Positions 51,128 to 60,600 of a stretch of DNA of 64,000 nucleotides are shown here, piece after piece. Origin of the DNA: JADLHS01 sp044225555. GTDB taxonomy: Bacteria > Verrucomicrobiota > Verrucomicrobiia > Limisphaerales > JADLHS01. Numbering within the stretch: the first letter of the stretch is position 1; each line of letters begins with the position of its first letter. Made by a program: the position numbers and the translations under genes. Under the pieces are notes generated by a model. The model saw nothing but the letters and a program-made list of their open reading frames with translations, had not been told where the DNA came from and made no database searches. The stretch is from positions 253,634 through 317,633 of the forward strand of contig JBGAIM010000008.1 in NCBI GenBank assembly GCA_044225555.1. The letters are read 5' to 3'.

Positions 51128-51538
51128 ATGCCGCCCCAGCCTGAACCCGCCGGCAGGGCTTTCCCTTTTGCCCAAGTACTCAGCTTGAGTGTGCTGTTGG
51201 CGACCTTGGCATCGGCGGTGTGGGTGTTCGGCTATGCCCGGAGCGTGGCTCCTTTCGCCTGGGATTATTTGCGCGAAGGCGAGTTCGATTTCCTCACGTT
51301 TCCCGGAATCAAGCTTTACCGCTGGGTGGACGAGAACACGGGCGCGGTGTCTCGGCATCTGGACTTTTTCAACGTGGCGGACGGTCCGACCGGAGTTGAA
51401 TACACGGAATGGTATTTCCCCTGTTGGCCGGTTTCCTTGGGTGCTTTGGTAACTTTGCTTGGCGGCGGGTGGTATCTGCTGGCGGGGCATGGCAAATCCC
51501 GCATCAATCACAGTAACGCCTCCAGGCAGGATTGTTGA
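51128..51538 (+). CDS. Two-TM membrane protein
   Basis: A 136-residue protein from ATG 51128 (a TTG two codons earlier is the alternative). TM helices are about residues 17-38 (LSLSVLLATLASAVWVFGYA) and near the C-terminus (CWPVSLGALVTLLGGGWYLL), with about 60 residues between that would face the periplasm (FDFLTFPGIKLYRWVDENTG). No family is recognisable. It is convergent with the gene at 51545. Confidence 0.5.
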   Translation: MPPQPEPAGRAFPFAQVLSLSVLLATLASAVWVFGYARSVAPFAWDYLREGEFDFLTFPGIKLYRWVDENTGAVSRHLDFFNVADGPTGVEYTEWYFPCWPVSLGALVTLLGGGWYLLAGHGKSRINHSNASRQDC

Positions 51539-51544
51539 CCGCAC

Positions 51545-51898
51545 TTACTCTTTCTCGATCATCGTGATAACGATGGAAGCAATCCGGGACTTGGAGGGAT
51601 CAAGTTCACCGCCGCGCTTGGCATCCGCACTCACGGCAGCCAGTTCATTGTCGCGTAGCGCATCAGCGAGTCGTCCGAGCCGCCAACCTGAAATCGTCAC
51701 GTCAGCGGTGGAGAAGGCCAGCACCAGTTTTTCCGGCGGCGTCTTGGTGTCTTCCTTGGCGTCAGGGTTTTCTTCCAGCGTGTATTCGATCAAATGACTG
51801 CTGTGAAAGCCACGGCGTTGGGTGCCGTTGCGGAATTCGATGCAATAGCAATGCTTGCTGACGATTTGAAAACCGTCGTCTTTAAGTGAGGATGGCAT
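51545..51898 (-). CDS. Hypothetical protein downstream of the relaxase gene
   Basis: A 117-residue soluble protein (GFQIVSKHCYCIEFRNGTQR, then LAFSTADVTISGWRLGRLAD, then IASIVITMIEKE). It follows the MobF gene by 19 bases on the same strand, so it is probably translated from the same message. I recognise no family, and no DNA-binding or membrane feature is visible. Confidence 0.5.
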   Translation of the reverse strand: MPSSLKDDGFQIVSKHCYCIEFRNGTQRRGFHSSHLIEYTLEENPDAKEDTKTPPEKLVLAFSTADVTISGWRLGRLADALRDNELAAVSADAKRGGELDPSKSRIASIVITMIEKE

Positions 51899-51917
51899 AA
51901 TGAATGGTGGTTATGGG

Positions 51918-54803
51918 TTAAATTCTGACCGCGCGCGAACGTCGCGCGTCGTCCGGCGGAGGCACTGTTTGGATTTGCTTGGGTGTTTCTGGAACGGTGG
52001 GTGGTTTGATTGCGTCGGCAATGTTTTCCGCCGATTGCACCAAATTCGTTGGTTTAACGGTTTCAGTTCCGACTTCAATGCGTTGGCCGCGCTGAAACCC
52101 GTCACTAAACCAACGCCGGGCATCCTCAACCAAGCGACTGATTCGTTGCAGTTGTGAGAGCCGGGTGGGTCGTATCGGACGAACGCGGCGCATGGGCCGG
52201 GTGACGCGGAGCGCCGCGTGAGCGGCGTTGGAAATTAACAAATCCGTCGCCAAAGGCCGCGCCGACGATTTCGATACGGCTTCCAACAGTTGCCGTTTAT
52301 CGTCGGTGTAAATGGTGAGTGCTTCCTTGAACCGGCTGACGGAAACATAAAACTGTTGCCGGTCTGCCGCCCGGAACGATTCGGAGCTTTCGGCAATGAA
52401 CACTCGATCCACGCCCTTGCTTTGCGAGGCGTAGGAGGTGACACAATACCCATGCGCCAGATTGCCGTAGTCCTTGGGAATCACCCAGCCGTTAGCAAGC
52501 TTGAGGTCGCCGCCCTTGGTGAATCCGGCCACCTGTTTCAAGTCTCCGTTGTTGAGCCGCTGCCCGTCTCGCGTGAAACCGTTTTGGGTGACCCGAACCA
52601 TGTCGCCGGGCGACAGGGCAATCACCCGCGATTCATGCACCTGAAACCGGGCCGCCCGGTCCAGTGGCAGCAAGGCAGTGTCACCATTTGCGCGTTCGAT
52701 GTGAACGCCTCGTTCATCCCGTTGCCTCACCGTGACCCGGTCCCCGCGCCGGAAGCCGGGAACATTCTGATGGAACTGAACCACCATGTCCGGTTGGTAG
52801 TTCCGGGCGTCACTACGTTCCGCTTCCGTCCATTGCAGGTTTTTGAGTTGAACTAACTCGCGTTCGTTCCCAAGCAGTCTGCGCGTCGCTTTCAGCCATT
52901 CGCGAATCCGCGTGGTCACACGTTCACCTTCAAGGTGCGTTGGCGAAATCACCAGAGCCATTTTGCCGTCTTTGACGGCGGCGACGTAATCAGCCGCCAA
53001 CGCTTCATGCCGGGTTTCCGGGGACAGTTCCCGCACCATCCCCATCTTTTCCAGTCGTTTGAAGGCTCGCTCCAATTCACCGGCTCGCAAATCGGCGACT
53101 ACGGCCTTGTGTGAATCTGCCTTCTGCCGCCAGATTTCTTTCAGTTCGGCAGCCTGCAACCCAGCGTGCTGCTCTAGCAGGCGCAACGCATCACCACGTT
53201 CGACGGCCCGGTGTTGTGCGGTATCTCCTGAAAGAACGATGCGGCAGTATTCTTTTTCCGCGAGCGCAACCACTCGCGCCAGAGTACGAGCACCCAGCAA
53301 CCCGGCCTCATCAATCCAAATCACCTGACCGCTTACCTGCTTTTGGAGTTTCGCGCTTTGCAGCAGCGCCTCGACGGTTTCAGCGTTTGCGAACCCGGCA
53401 TCCGTTCGCAGCACACCTCGGGAGGCTTCGGCGGACGGGGCGAACGTGAAGACCTTTTGCCCGTTCGTCTCAATCGCCGCGACCGCCTCTTTCATCATCG
53501 TGGTTTTGCCCGTGCCAGCGCCGCCCCGAATCGCCGTCACCCAATCCGTGCTGCGGAGCACATGCAGCACGGCCTTGCGCTGTTCCTCCGAAAGCATTTC
53601 GTTCTGAAACTGGTATGCACCAGTGGCGAATGGCTTGAATTTTCCTTTGCCGTCCCGCACGAAATCAATCAACCGCCGTTCCTCCGCCAATACGTGATGC
53701 GTGGTGAGCCATTGGTGATCGTTCGTCGCCTCCGCAATGAACTCATCCCGCAGAAGTTGTCGCTTGGTTTGTTCCACGCACACATCACCGACACCGTAAC
53801 GCAGGGCGTGCCGGAGTAGTTCCTTGTCGGTGACGATGGAGGCCCGCTCGTAACAATGCTGGACGGCGAAATCCATCGCCTTTCGTTCTGAAATTCTTGC
53901 GGCGGCCCGGGGTGAAGGGCGGATGTTGTTCTGAATAGCCGCCCGTTCGTCTGCCGAGATGCGTTTGTCCCACAACGCCCGCAGTTCCGCCTTGGTAAGC
54001 CGCTTTTGTTTGCGCTCCCGAGTCAACGCCGCCAGTCCGTCCTTTCCCTTGGCCGACGTGATGCCCAACTCCTTGGCCTTTTGCTCGACTTGCTCCCGAC
54101 GCTGGGAAAACTCATCCAACACCCGCTGCGGCACCCCGGCCAGTTCCCACCCTTTGGCCGTTCGTTCGATCCCATAGCCCATGTCGGCGAGTTGCTTGGC
54201 AAACCGGGCATGAAACGCGGCTTCAAAATACGGGGCGGCGGCTTTCAAATCCCGGAACTGGCCCGCTTTCCATTTCTTCTCCATCTCGTCCCAAGTGGTG
54301 TTGAAGGTGTAACAGTGCGCGTGCAAGTGAGGATCAGGCAGCCCGTTGACTGGCCGCGCGGTGAAATGAACGAACTCCGCCCAGACCAAGTTGCCTGTCA
54401 CCCGGTTCTCATCGGCTCCGTTCTGCCGCACCCGGGTTTTGGATTCTGTTTCAATTTCGCGCATCGTTTGGTTTACCGCCGCCTTGAACGCTTCCAGTAT
54501 CCGCTCATCCCGGGTGAACTCGTACGCAACCGACACCGACTTGGGACAATGGAAATTGAAGTCATACCCCACGATGCGATTATTCTTGTTCCGTTGCGTC
54601 AACCGTTCGTCAGTCCCCGGTTTCCGATTCTCACATAACGCATCGAACGCCGCCTGATTCACCGGCCCTGACAATCCCAATCTCTTCGCCCCGACGCCAT
54701 GCCACTCGCCCCGGACTTCCTGCCCTTCGGAATAGTAATCTTCCTTGCTCAACGATTGGGCGAAGTATTCCTTCGCATTCCGACTCGCAACAACTCGCAA
54801 CAC
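51918..54803 (-). CDS. MobF/TrwC-family conjugative relaxase-helicase
   Basis: A protein of about 960 residues. Relaxase domain: tandem tyrosines Y23-Y24 in SKEDYYSEGQEVRGEWHGVG and the metal-binding HUH motif H159-L-H161-A-H163 in PDPHLHAHCYTFN. C-terminal RecD-type helicase: Walker A AIRGGAGTGKTTMMKEAVAA, Walker B IWIDEAGLLG, and DRQQFYVSVSRFKEALTIYT near the end. The frame is open to a GTG at 54872, but I start at the GTG at 54803 (VLRVVASRNAKEYF) because MobF relaxases begin only about 20 residues before the catalytic tyrosines. It nicks oriT and unwinds the transferred strand. The candidate oriT lies 145 bases upstream. Confidence 0.9.
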   Translation of the reverse strand: MLRVVASRNAKEYFAQSLSKEDYYSEGQEVRGEWHGVGAKRLGLSGPVNQAAFDALCENRKPGTDERLTQRNKNNRIVGYDFNFHCPKSVSVAYEFTRDERILEAFKAAVNQTMREIETESKTRVRQNGADENRVTGNLVWAEFVHFTARPVNGLPDPHLHAHCYTFNTTWDEMEKKWKAGQFRDLKAAAPYFEAAFHARFAKQLADMGYGIERTAKGWELAGVPQRVLDEFSQRREQVEQKAKELGITSAKGKDGLAALTRERKQKRLTKAELRALWDKRISADERAAIQNNIRPSPRAAARISERKAMDFAVQHCYERASIVTDKELLRHALRYGVGDVCVEQTKRQLLRDEFIAEATNDHQWLTTHHVLAEERRLIDFVRDGKGKFKPFATGAYQFQNEMLSEEQRKAVLHVLRSTDWVTAIRGGAGTGKTTMMKEAVAAIETNGQKVFTFAPSAEASRGVLRTDAGFANAETVEALLQSAKLQKQVSGQVIWIDEAGLLGARTLARVVALAEKEYCRIVLSGDTAQHRAVERGDALRLLEQHAGLQAAELKEIWRQKADSHKAVVADLRAGELERAFKRLEKMGMVRELSPETRHEALAADYVAAVKDGKMALVISPTHLEGERVTTRIREWLKATRRLLGNERELVQLKNLQWTEAERSDARNYQPDMVVQFHQNVPGFRRGDRVTVRQRDERGVHIERANGDTALLPLDRAARFQVHESRVIALSPGDMVRVTQNGFTRDGQRLNNGDLKQVAGFTKGGDLKLANGWVIPKDYGNLAHGYCVTSYASQSKGVDRVFIAESSESFRAADRQQFYVSVSRFKEALTIYTDDKRQLLEAVSKSSARPLATDLLISNAAHAALRVTRPMRRVRPIRPTRLSQLQRISRLVEDARRWFSDGFQRGQRIEVGTETVKPTNLVQSAENIADAIKPPTVPETPKQIQTVPPPDDARRSRAVRI

Positions 54804-54947
54804 ACCGCCACAGTAAACGAATTTTCCCCCTTGGCATCCCCTTGGGAGCACTATCCGCGCAAACCCTTCCACTACTCGCTACCATGATTCATTTTTGCTC
54901 CGTTACTGTGGCCGCAGTGACGACACACAGCGTATGAGACAGTTCCA

Positions 54948-55057
54948 AGCCCCAATAATTCGGTCAGACATCTTCCCTAAGCACAGCTTAGTGGTCGCGC
55001 CGCAGGGCGCGATTTCGCGCGAAATTCGCGCGAACGTCCGACCGAATTATTGGGGCT
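54948..55057. other. Candidate oriT, 18-base inverted repeat between mob genes
   Basis: AGCCCCAATAATTCGGTC at 54948-54965 is repeated exactly, in inverted orientation, at 55040-55057. The 74 bases between hold a smaller hairpin (CTAAGCACAGCTTAG) and a doubled TTCGCGCGAA word. It lies in the divergent gap between the MobF relaxase gene and the TraK-like gene, the standard place for an origin of transfer. The nick site is not visible from sequence alone. Confidence 0.7.
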
Positions 55058-55070
55058 GAAAAAGGCCAAT

Positions 55071-55385
55071 ATGGATTTGCAGCCACCAGCCGAAAACGAA
55101 GCGGAGCGCAGAACGCGCAGTAAATTGGAGCCGCATCGCGAAGCCATCTTCACCTTGCGGCGCAAGCACTGGACTTATGGCGAAATCGCCAAGTGGCTGA
55201 ATGAACGCGGCGTGAACATCACACTGAGTTCAGTACACCGATATTGCCAGCGGGCAGTCGCCCGCCGCCCTCGCGCTGACACTGCGCCACCAGCTTTGGA
55301 GAGCGAGTCGCGCTCCAATTCAGCAACGAAAACAAAATCGACCAAAACCGAGTCGGCAAAACATCGGTTCAACATTGATATATGA
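55071..55385 (+). CDS. TraK-like HTH accessory protein
   Basis: About 104 residues from ATG 55071, which has AAGG just upstream; an in-frame TTG at 55050 is the alternative. A helix-turn-helix is visible at about residues 25-60: IFTLRRKHWTYGEIAKWLNE, then RGVNITLSSVHRYCQRAVAR. The tail is Ser/Thr/Lys-rich. TraK-type proteins bind oriT and help form the relaxosome. The gene begins 14 bases after the oriT repeat, and its stop overlaps the start of the ParA-like gene (ATGA). Confidence 0.65.
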   Translation: MDLQPPAENEAERRTRSKLEPHREAIFTLRRKHWTYGEIAKWLNERGVNITLSSVHRYCQRAVARRPRADTAPPALESESRSNSATKTKSTKTESAKHRFNIDI

Positions 55386-56209
55386 AAACCATCAAACATC
55401 GGCTGATATTCCCACTGCAAGCCAAGGGCAACGTGGGCAAAAGCCTCGAAACCGCCGCCCGCGCCTGCTGGCTCAATCAACGGGGCATCCCGTGGCAAGG
55501 ATTCGACCTCGACGGCGACAACAAGACGCTATCCCGACTATTCCCGGAGCAAGCCAGGCTCATTCCGCTCCACGGCCAGGCCGAAGACCTTGACGAAGTG
55601 ATTTCGATTCTGCGCAAGGCGACCGCCGCACCGGTGACGCTCGTTGATCCCCGGGCGCACTTGGACGGGCAATTGATGAAGGCATTGAGTGCGACGCATT
55701 TCTTCGACATCGCCAACGCCCAAAACATCGGCATCACCATCATGGTCTTTCCGCTGGATGACCTCGACGTGATGACCAACCTCGATGCCGTCTGCCAGTT
55801 CTGCGGCAGCCAGGTGGATTATGTCATCGTCCGCAATCCCGCCCGCGCCGCGAGAACCCGCATGTTTGACGGCAGTGAACTCGAAACGGAATTACTGAAT
55901 CTTCACGCCGGCAGCATCACGCTGCCGGTGCTATCCGAGTTTGTGAAACTGCGGCTCGCCAAGTTGGAGGCCGACCATCAGCGCGGCATTCCCTTCAACG
56001 AAGCCATCGGCAATGACGAACTCGCACTGGACATCATGGCCCGAGGCGTGTTGCAAGACTGGCTGGGCACGATGTTCGCCCAATACGACCGGATTGCCGC
56101 AAAACTTCTGCCGACGGTTGAAGCTGCGAACATTAAACCCAAGGCCGCGCCAGCCATCGGCGAGCCAGGGACCGCCAAACGTGGCGCTAAAGTAAATCTG
56201 ACCGCATGA
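55382..56209 (+). CDS. ParA-like ATPase of the mobilisation module
   Basis: A 275-residue protein with a deviant Walker A motif (KGNVGKSLETAARACWLNQR, residues 15 onward), a FDLDGDNKTLSRLFP segment and a VTLVDPRAHLDGQLMKAL stretch for nucleotide sensing. Deviant Walker A ATPases position DNA or conjugation complexes. Located next to the TraK-like gene, it probably helps transfer or maintain the element, rather than being a chromosomal ParA. No ParB-like partner or parS repeat is visible. Confidence 0.75.
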   Translation: MKTIKHRLIFPLQAKGNVGKSLETAARACWLNQRGIPWQGFDLDGDNKTLSRLFPEQARLIPLHGQAEDLDEVISILRKATAAPVTLVDPRAHLDGQLMKALSATHFFDIANAQNIGITIMVFPLDDLDVMTNLDAVCQFCGSQVDYVIVRNPARAARTRMFDGSELETELLNLHAGSITLPVLSEFVKLRLAKLEADHQRGIPFNEAIGNDELALDIMARGVLQDWLGTMFAQYDRIAAKLLPTVEAANIKPKAAPAIGEPGTAKRGAKVNLTA

Positions 56210-56220
56210 AAGGAGGTGTT

Positions 56221-57177
56221 ATGTTGAAAGCCGATCTCTTTGAAGAATTGCTCGCCACCTATCCCGCCGAGAAGCGGGAACTAGCCCGCCAGATATATTA
56301 CCGCTTCGCCGAAGGTGACAGCACGCAGTTTTTCACGCAGCTATTCCTGCTGCTGGACGTGTACGCACACTATGCCGAGCGGGTTCCACAGGCCGTCATG
56401 GAAGCGAACCAGAACGCGCACGCGGGATTAGCCAAGGTGCGGGAGGAAATCGGCCTGCTCGCGCAGATGATCGAAAAACGCAACGTGAACATCACCAATC
56501 AAGCTGACGTTACCGCCGAGCTTTGCCAAACAACCGTGACGCAGTGCCGAGAAACCATCGCCCGGGTTGAATCCGCTCTGAAAAACGTCGGGGCACAGGT
56601 GGACATCAAGGCGATTGTTGCCGGCGTTCAGGACGCATTGAAAACCGGCATTCAAAAGGAGGTCATTGCGCCGTTCCTGATTCGGTCCCAGCAATTGACC
56701 AACGAAGTGTCGCCGACATTGCGGGAGATTCGCGAGAACGTCGCCAAGGCCAGCAAGCTCTGGCCCCAGCGGATTTGGCGGACGGCCATCTTGAGCGGCA
56801 TAACTCTGACACTCGCGTTGTCGGCCATCGCATTCCTAGTCATGAACGCTGCCATGCGGCAAGCCAGCGAACGGAAACTGGCCGAACAGATTGCCCGAGC
56901 GACCCGGGTGATGAATTGCAATCAGGATGCCTTCCGCCAGTTGGCGATTGCCCAAGTGCCAATCAAGGTGGTTCGCACGTCCACCACCAACGGCACAATC
57001 GAAGCACAAGGTTTTGCGCTGTTAATTGAAAAAGCCGATGCCGCAGAAATGCGGCGCATGAACGGACAAGAAACAGGGTTGATTTTCTTCACCGGCCATC
57101 CGCCGGAGAAAACCATCCAAGCATTGCAGAAGCAAGCGGAGCAATTGGCGCAACCGCTCAAAGCCGGAAAAAACTAA
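56221..57177 (+). CDS. Coiled-coil membrane protein of the mobilisation module
   Basis: A 318-residue protein. I use ATG 56221 because AAAGGAGGT ends 3 bases before it, a near-perfect ribosome site; the ATG at 56206 lies on the other side of that site. The protein has long helical/coiled-coil segments (about residues 40-180: MEANQNAHAGLAKVREEIGL, then TQCRETIARVESALKNVGAQ), one TM helix (TAILSGITLTLALSAIAFLV) and a C-terminal domain of about 100 residues. TraM- or mobilisation-type membrane proteins have this layout, but I cannot assign a family. Confidence 0.65.
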   Translation: MLKADLFEELLATYPAEKRELARQIYYRFAEGDSTQFFTQLFLLLDVYAHYAERVPQAVMEANQNAHAGLAKVREEIGLLAQMIEKRNVNITNQADVTAELCQTTVTQCRETIARVESALKNVGAQVDIKAIVAGVQDALKTGIQKEVIAPFLIRSQQLTNEVSPTLREIRENVAKASKLWPQRIWRTAILSGITLTLALSAIAFLVMNAAMRQASERKLAEQIARATRVMNCNQDAFRQLAIAQVPIKVVRTSTTNGTIEAQGFALLIEKADAAEMRRMNGQETGLIFFTGHPPEKTIQALQKQAEQLAQPLKAGKN

Positions 57178-57294
57178 TCTAGCCAGACCGTGGGGCATCA
57201 GTTCTCGGATGTCTTCAAGATACGCGACGAGGCGGCCAGCCGCATGGTTTTTGCTGGTGATAGCAACCGCATTTGCGTGAATATCAGTTCGGTT

Positions 57295-57603
57295 ATGATT
57301 TCCAACGAACGTCCGTCGCCTTTTCAACCACGTCGCCCAAAGTTTCCCCACCATCAATCACCACCGCGACCACCCGTGGACGAGCGCACCCTCAGCACCG
57401 AACAAGTTCAGGTCGAGCGCAAGACCTTCGTATTTCTGCTCAAAGAAAACCCGCGCGGACGCTTCGTGCGGATCATCGAGGAAGGCGGCCGGAATTCCAA
57501 CAGCATCATCATTCCGTACTCCGGCCTCGAAGCCTTCCTTGGCACGTTTGCGAAAACGGTCGAGGCGGCAAGCAAACTGCCACCGGAAAACCCGCCGCAA
57601 TAG
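57295..57603 (+). CDS. PUR-domain nucleic-acid-binding protein
   Basis: About 102 residues from ATG 57295; the frame is open upstream to 57190 but that part is unlike the family. After a Pro-rich start it has one PUR-alpha-type unit: VERKTFVFLLKENPRGRFVR, IIEEGGRNSNSIIIPYSGLE and AFLGTFAKTVEAASKLPP. PUR domains bind single-stranded DNA or RNA and occur in Bacteroidota and related phyla. The gene ends in TAG at 57601-57603, in the same frame as the cas9 frame that follows, so readthrough would fuse the two. Confidence 0.72.
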   Translation: MISNERPSPFQPRRPKFPHHQSPPRPPVDERTLSTEQVQVERKTFVFLLKENPRGRFVRIIEEGGRNSNSIIIPYSGLEAFLGTFAKTVEAASKLPPENPPQ

Positions 57604-57618
57604 ATTCGCAATTCCCAA

Positions 57619-60600
57619 TTGACGAGCTACGACCGCCAGAATCCTGCGCGCGAATATCGGTCGGTAAAATCATCCTTCCCGCCGCGACACCAAAACGCCT
57701 TCACCATCCGTTCCGGCATTCTCGTGTCGTGGCCCCCGTGCGCGCGGACCAGCCTGGATGCTAGCGCCGCCGCCCCTCCACCCGTCGGCGAGTCGCTCGA
57801 TCCGGGCTGGTCGTATTCAGACGGCGCGATTGAGGGCCAAACATCCAGCATTGCGAAACCGCTGGATTCGTTAGTATTCGGCTTTGACGTGGGCACTGGC
57901 TCCATCGGCTATGCCGTCCGCCAAGGAAATGAATTCAAGGATGTCGGGGTCCTCATCTGTCCCGAAGACACCAACGACTTGAGTGGCCGCCGCAATTTGC
58001 GCCGCCAACGCCGTACACTCCGCAGCCGCAAGTATCGGCGCGCGTGGTTTGTAAACCAATTATTTCAGGTGGGGCTAACAAGGCCCACCGAAGAAAACCT
58101 TAAACGACGACCAGCGGAAACGGCTGAACAGCACTTCCAACGAACCAATCCGGCAGCACTGCGTAATAGAGCTTTGAAAGAACCGCTGGAAGGCTGGCAA
58201 CTTTTTATTGCCCTCGCGCATCTATTCAAGCGACGCGGTTACTCGAAAGTGCCTTGGGCAAATGCAGCGAAAGCCACCAAAGACACCACAAAACCAAAAA
58301 AGGAGGATGACGAAGGCGAAATCATCAAAGCCGCCAACAGCATTAAGTCCGAGATGGAAAAACGTGATTGTCAGCACCCTTGCCAATACTTGGCGAAACG
58401 TCGCGAGGAACTAGGTCAAAGGCCAACGGAGAAATGGGCGCGTAAAATCTACTGGTTGCGGGATTTAATTGAGGGTGAATTTCACGCTATTACCAAGGCA
58501 CAGGAAAAGCACTTCCCTGAACTTGCAAAAAACACTGAACGACTGCTCTTTGGCGAAACACACACGGTCAAGCGAACCGTTGATGGAAAGGAGAAAGAGT
58601 TTCGTGTCTTCTTCAATGCCGCGGGCGCACGCAACCCTGGCGTCTTAGGAATGCGGTGGCCGCGCTTCGATAATCGCGGGCCAGGATTGGATGCACTGGA
58701 GCCATATCGCAAGGATGCAAAATCCGGCGCTTGGATTCCCCAACACACCATGCGGCGGGATAATCGCCTTTTCAAAGAATGGCAATTGGACGTAAGCCTG
58801 AACAATTTTGTCGTCATCAAACGTCTTGCCCCGGCAGGTCGGCGACAAAAAGAGAAGATCGAAAAGTTCCCACCGCCGCCACAGGCGCTTGCAGCTTTGC
58901 GAAAAATGTGGAATGAACGCGGCCATCTTTGGGCGGAGGACTTGCAAGAATGGGCGAAAGTCTATCAAGGGCAGTTTGAACTTCGTGATCCCGATCAAAA
59001 TCTCACACCAAGGAACGATTTTTCTGGCCGCGCGCGGTTTTCAAAATTGGGCATGGCTGCAATTCGCAATGCAATCGCCGAGGCCCGCGAAAAGCATGAT
59101 ACGGCGTACGAGGCGTGGGAACAAAAGTTCAGAGAAAAGAATCCGAAAGCCAATGAGGAAGACATTGCCAACGGCTACGCCCGCTTCTTGACCCAACAGG
59201 CTGCTGTGGTTGCTGTAAATAATGATGATAACGCCTACGCACGAACAGTCGCGCCTCCTCCCGTTCTTGTGTTGCCGGGCGAAAAACAGTCGCACGCCTT
59301 GCAGCGTTACATCAACGGTATCCGTGATCCGAGGGTTCGGCACCGCGTTGAATTGTTTACGCGAGAACTCCGCCGCCTGATGGATTTGCACAGCAACGGC
59401 GGTGCTCCAGACTTTGTCGTCATCGAAATGGCCAGAGACCTGATGATGAATGACGAGCAAAAGAAACAGAAGGAGGAGAAAGACAAAACGCGAAAAGCCG
59501 AACGCGACAAGGCGGCGCAGATTCTCCGCGACATGGGATTCAAACCCGATGACGAAAGCATCAAAAAGTTCATGCTCGCGCAGGAAGTTGGCTGGCGGTG
59601 TCCTTTCACGCTCCAGCATTTTTGCCAGAGTGATTTTTCAAACCTGACGATCACGCAGTTGGTGCAGTCCGAAAACAAGCCGCGTTTTGTCCGTGAAGCG
59701 AAACCTGTTTTTGAACGACTGGAACTTGAGCATCTGGTGCCGAGAACCCCGGTGGTTTGCAATGAATGGTTTAACCTCACGGTCACACTCAATGCCACCA
59801 ACGCGCAGAAGCGAAAACGCACCCCGTTCCAGTGGCTATCCGTGGACAAAGATGGCCTGTCGCCGGAATTGAACTGGGAACGCGTCTGCAAGGAGGCCGC
59901 ACTCCGCTTCGGGGAAGGCAGCCTGAAATATCAAGTGTTCACCAGTCCTGATGCAGCCCAACTGATCGAAGAAAATGCCAAACGCTCCATTCAGCAGACC
60001 GCCTATATCACTCGCTGCTTGCGCGAAGCCTGCCTTATTTTGTTTGGCGGGGATTGGTTGGATTGGACGGACGGGGTTGGTCGTGATCCTCGTTTGCTCA
60101 AGAATAATCGCGCTTCGACCAGCTTCCTCACAACGAATGGTGTTATCACCTCGCGGTTGCGCAGTGGTTGGAATTTGAACGGAGTGCTTCATCCGCGTGC
60201 CACAAGAACTGAATGGGAGGCGTTATCTGATGAAGAACGAAAAGTGCGGCGGTTGGAGCGCGCCCTGAAAAACCGTCAGGATCATCGCCATCATGCGATA
60301 GACGCAATGGTCATTTCTTGCACGCTTCCCTGGCTTGCCTATAAAACAAGAGCCGCCAACAACCCGGCGGACGACGGCTGGTGTGAGGTGGATCCCCAAA
60401 CCGGAGAAATCACAAAAATCTGGAATCCGGTGTTCAATGATTACGGTTTTGGAATCAAGAAGGTCGCCGAAGCAAAGGCGGCGTTGCTATTGCGTCATTC
60501 TACAGATCGCAAGCAAGATTTGCTGCGACACCACAAGCCCACGATGCGAAATGCCCAGGCATTCGACACGACGCCCTACGGGAGGCGCGAAAAGTTTGGT

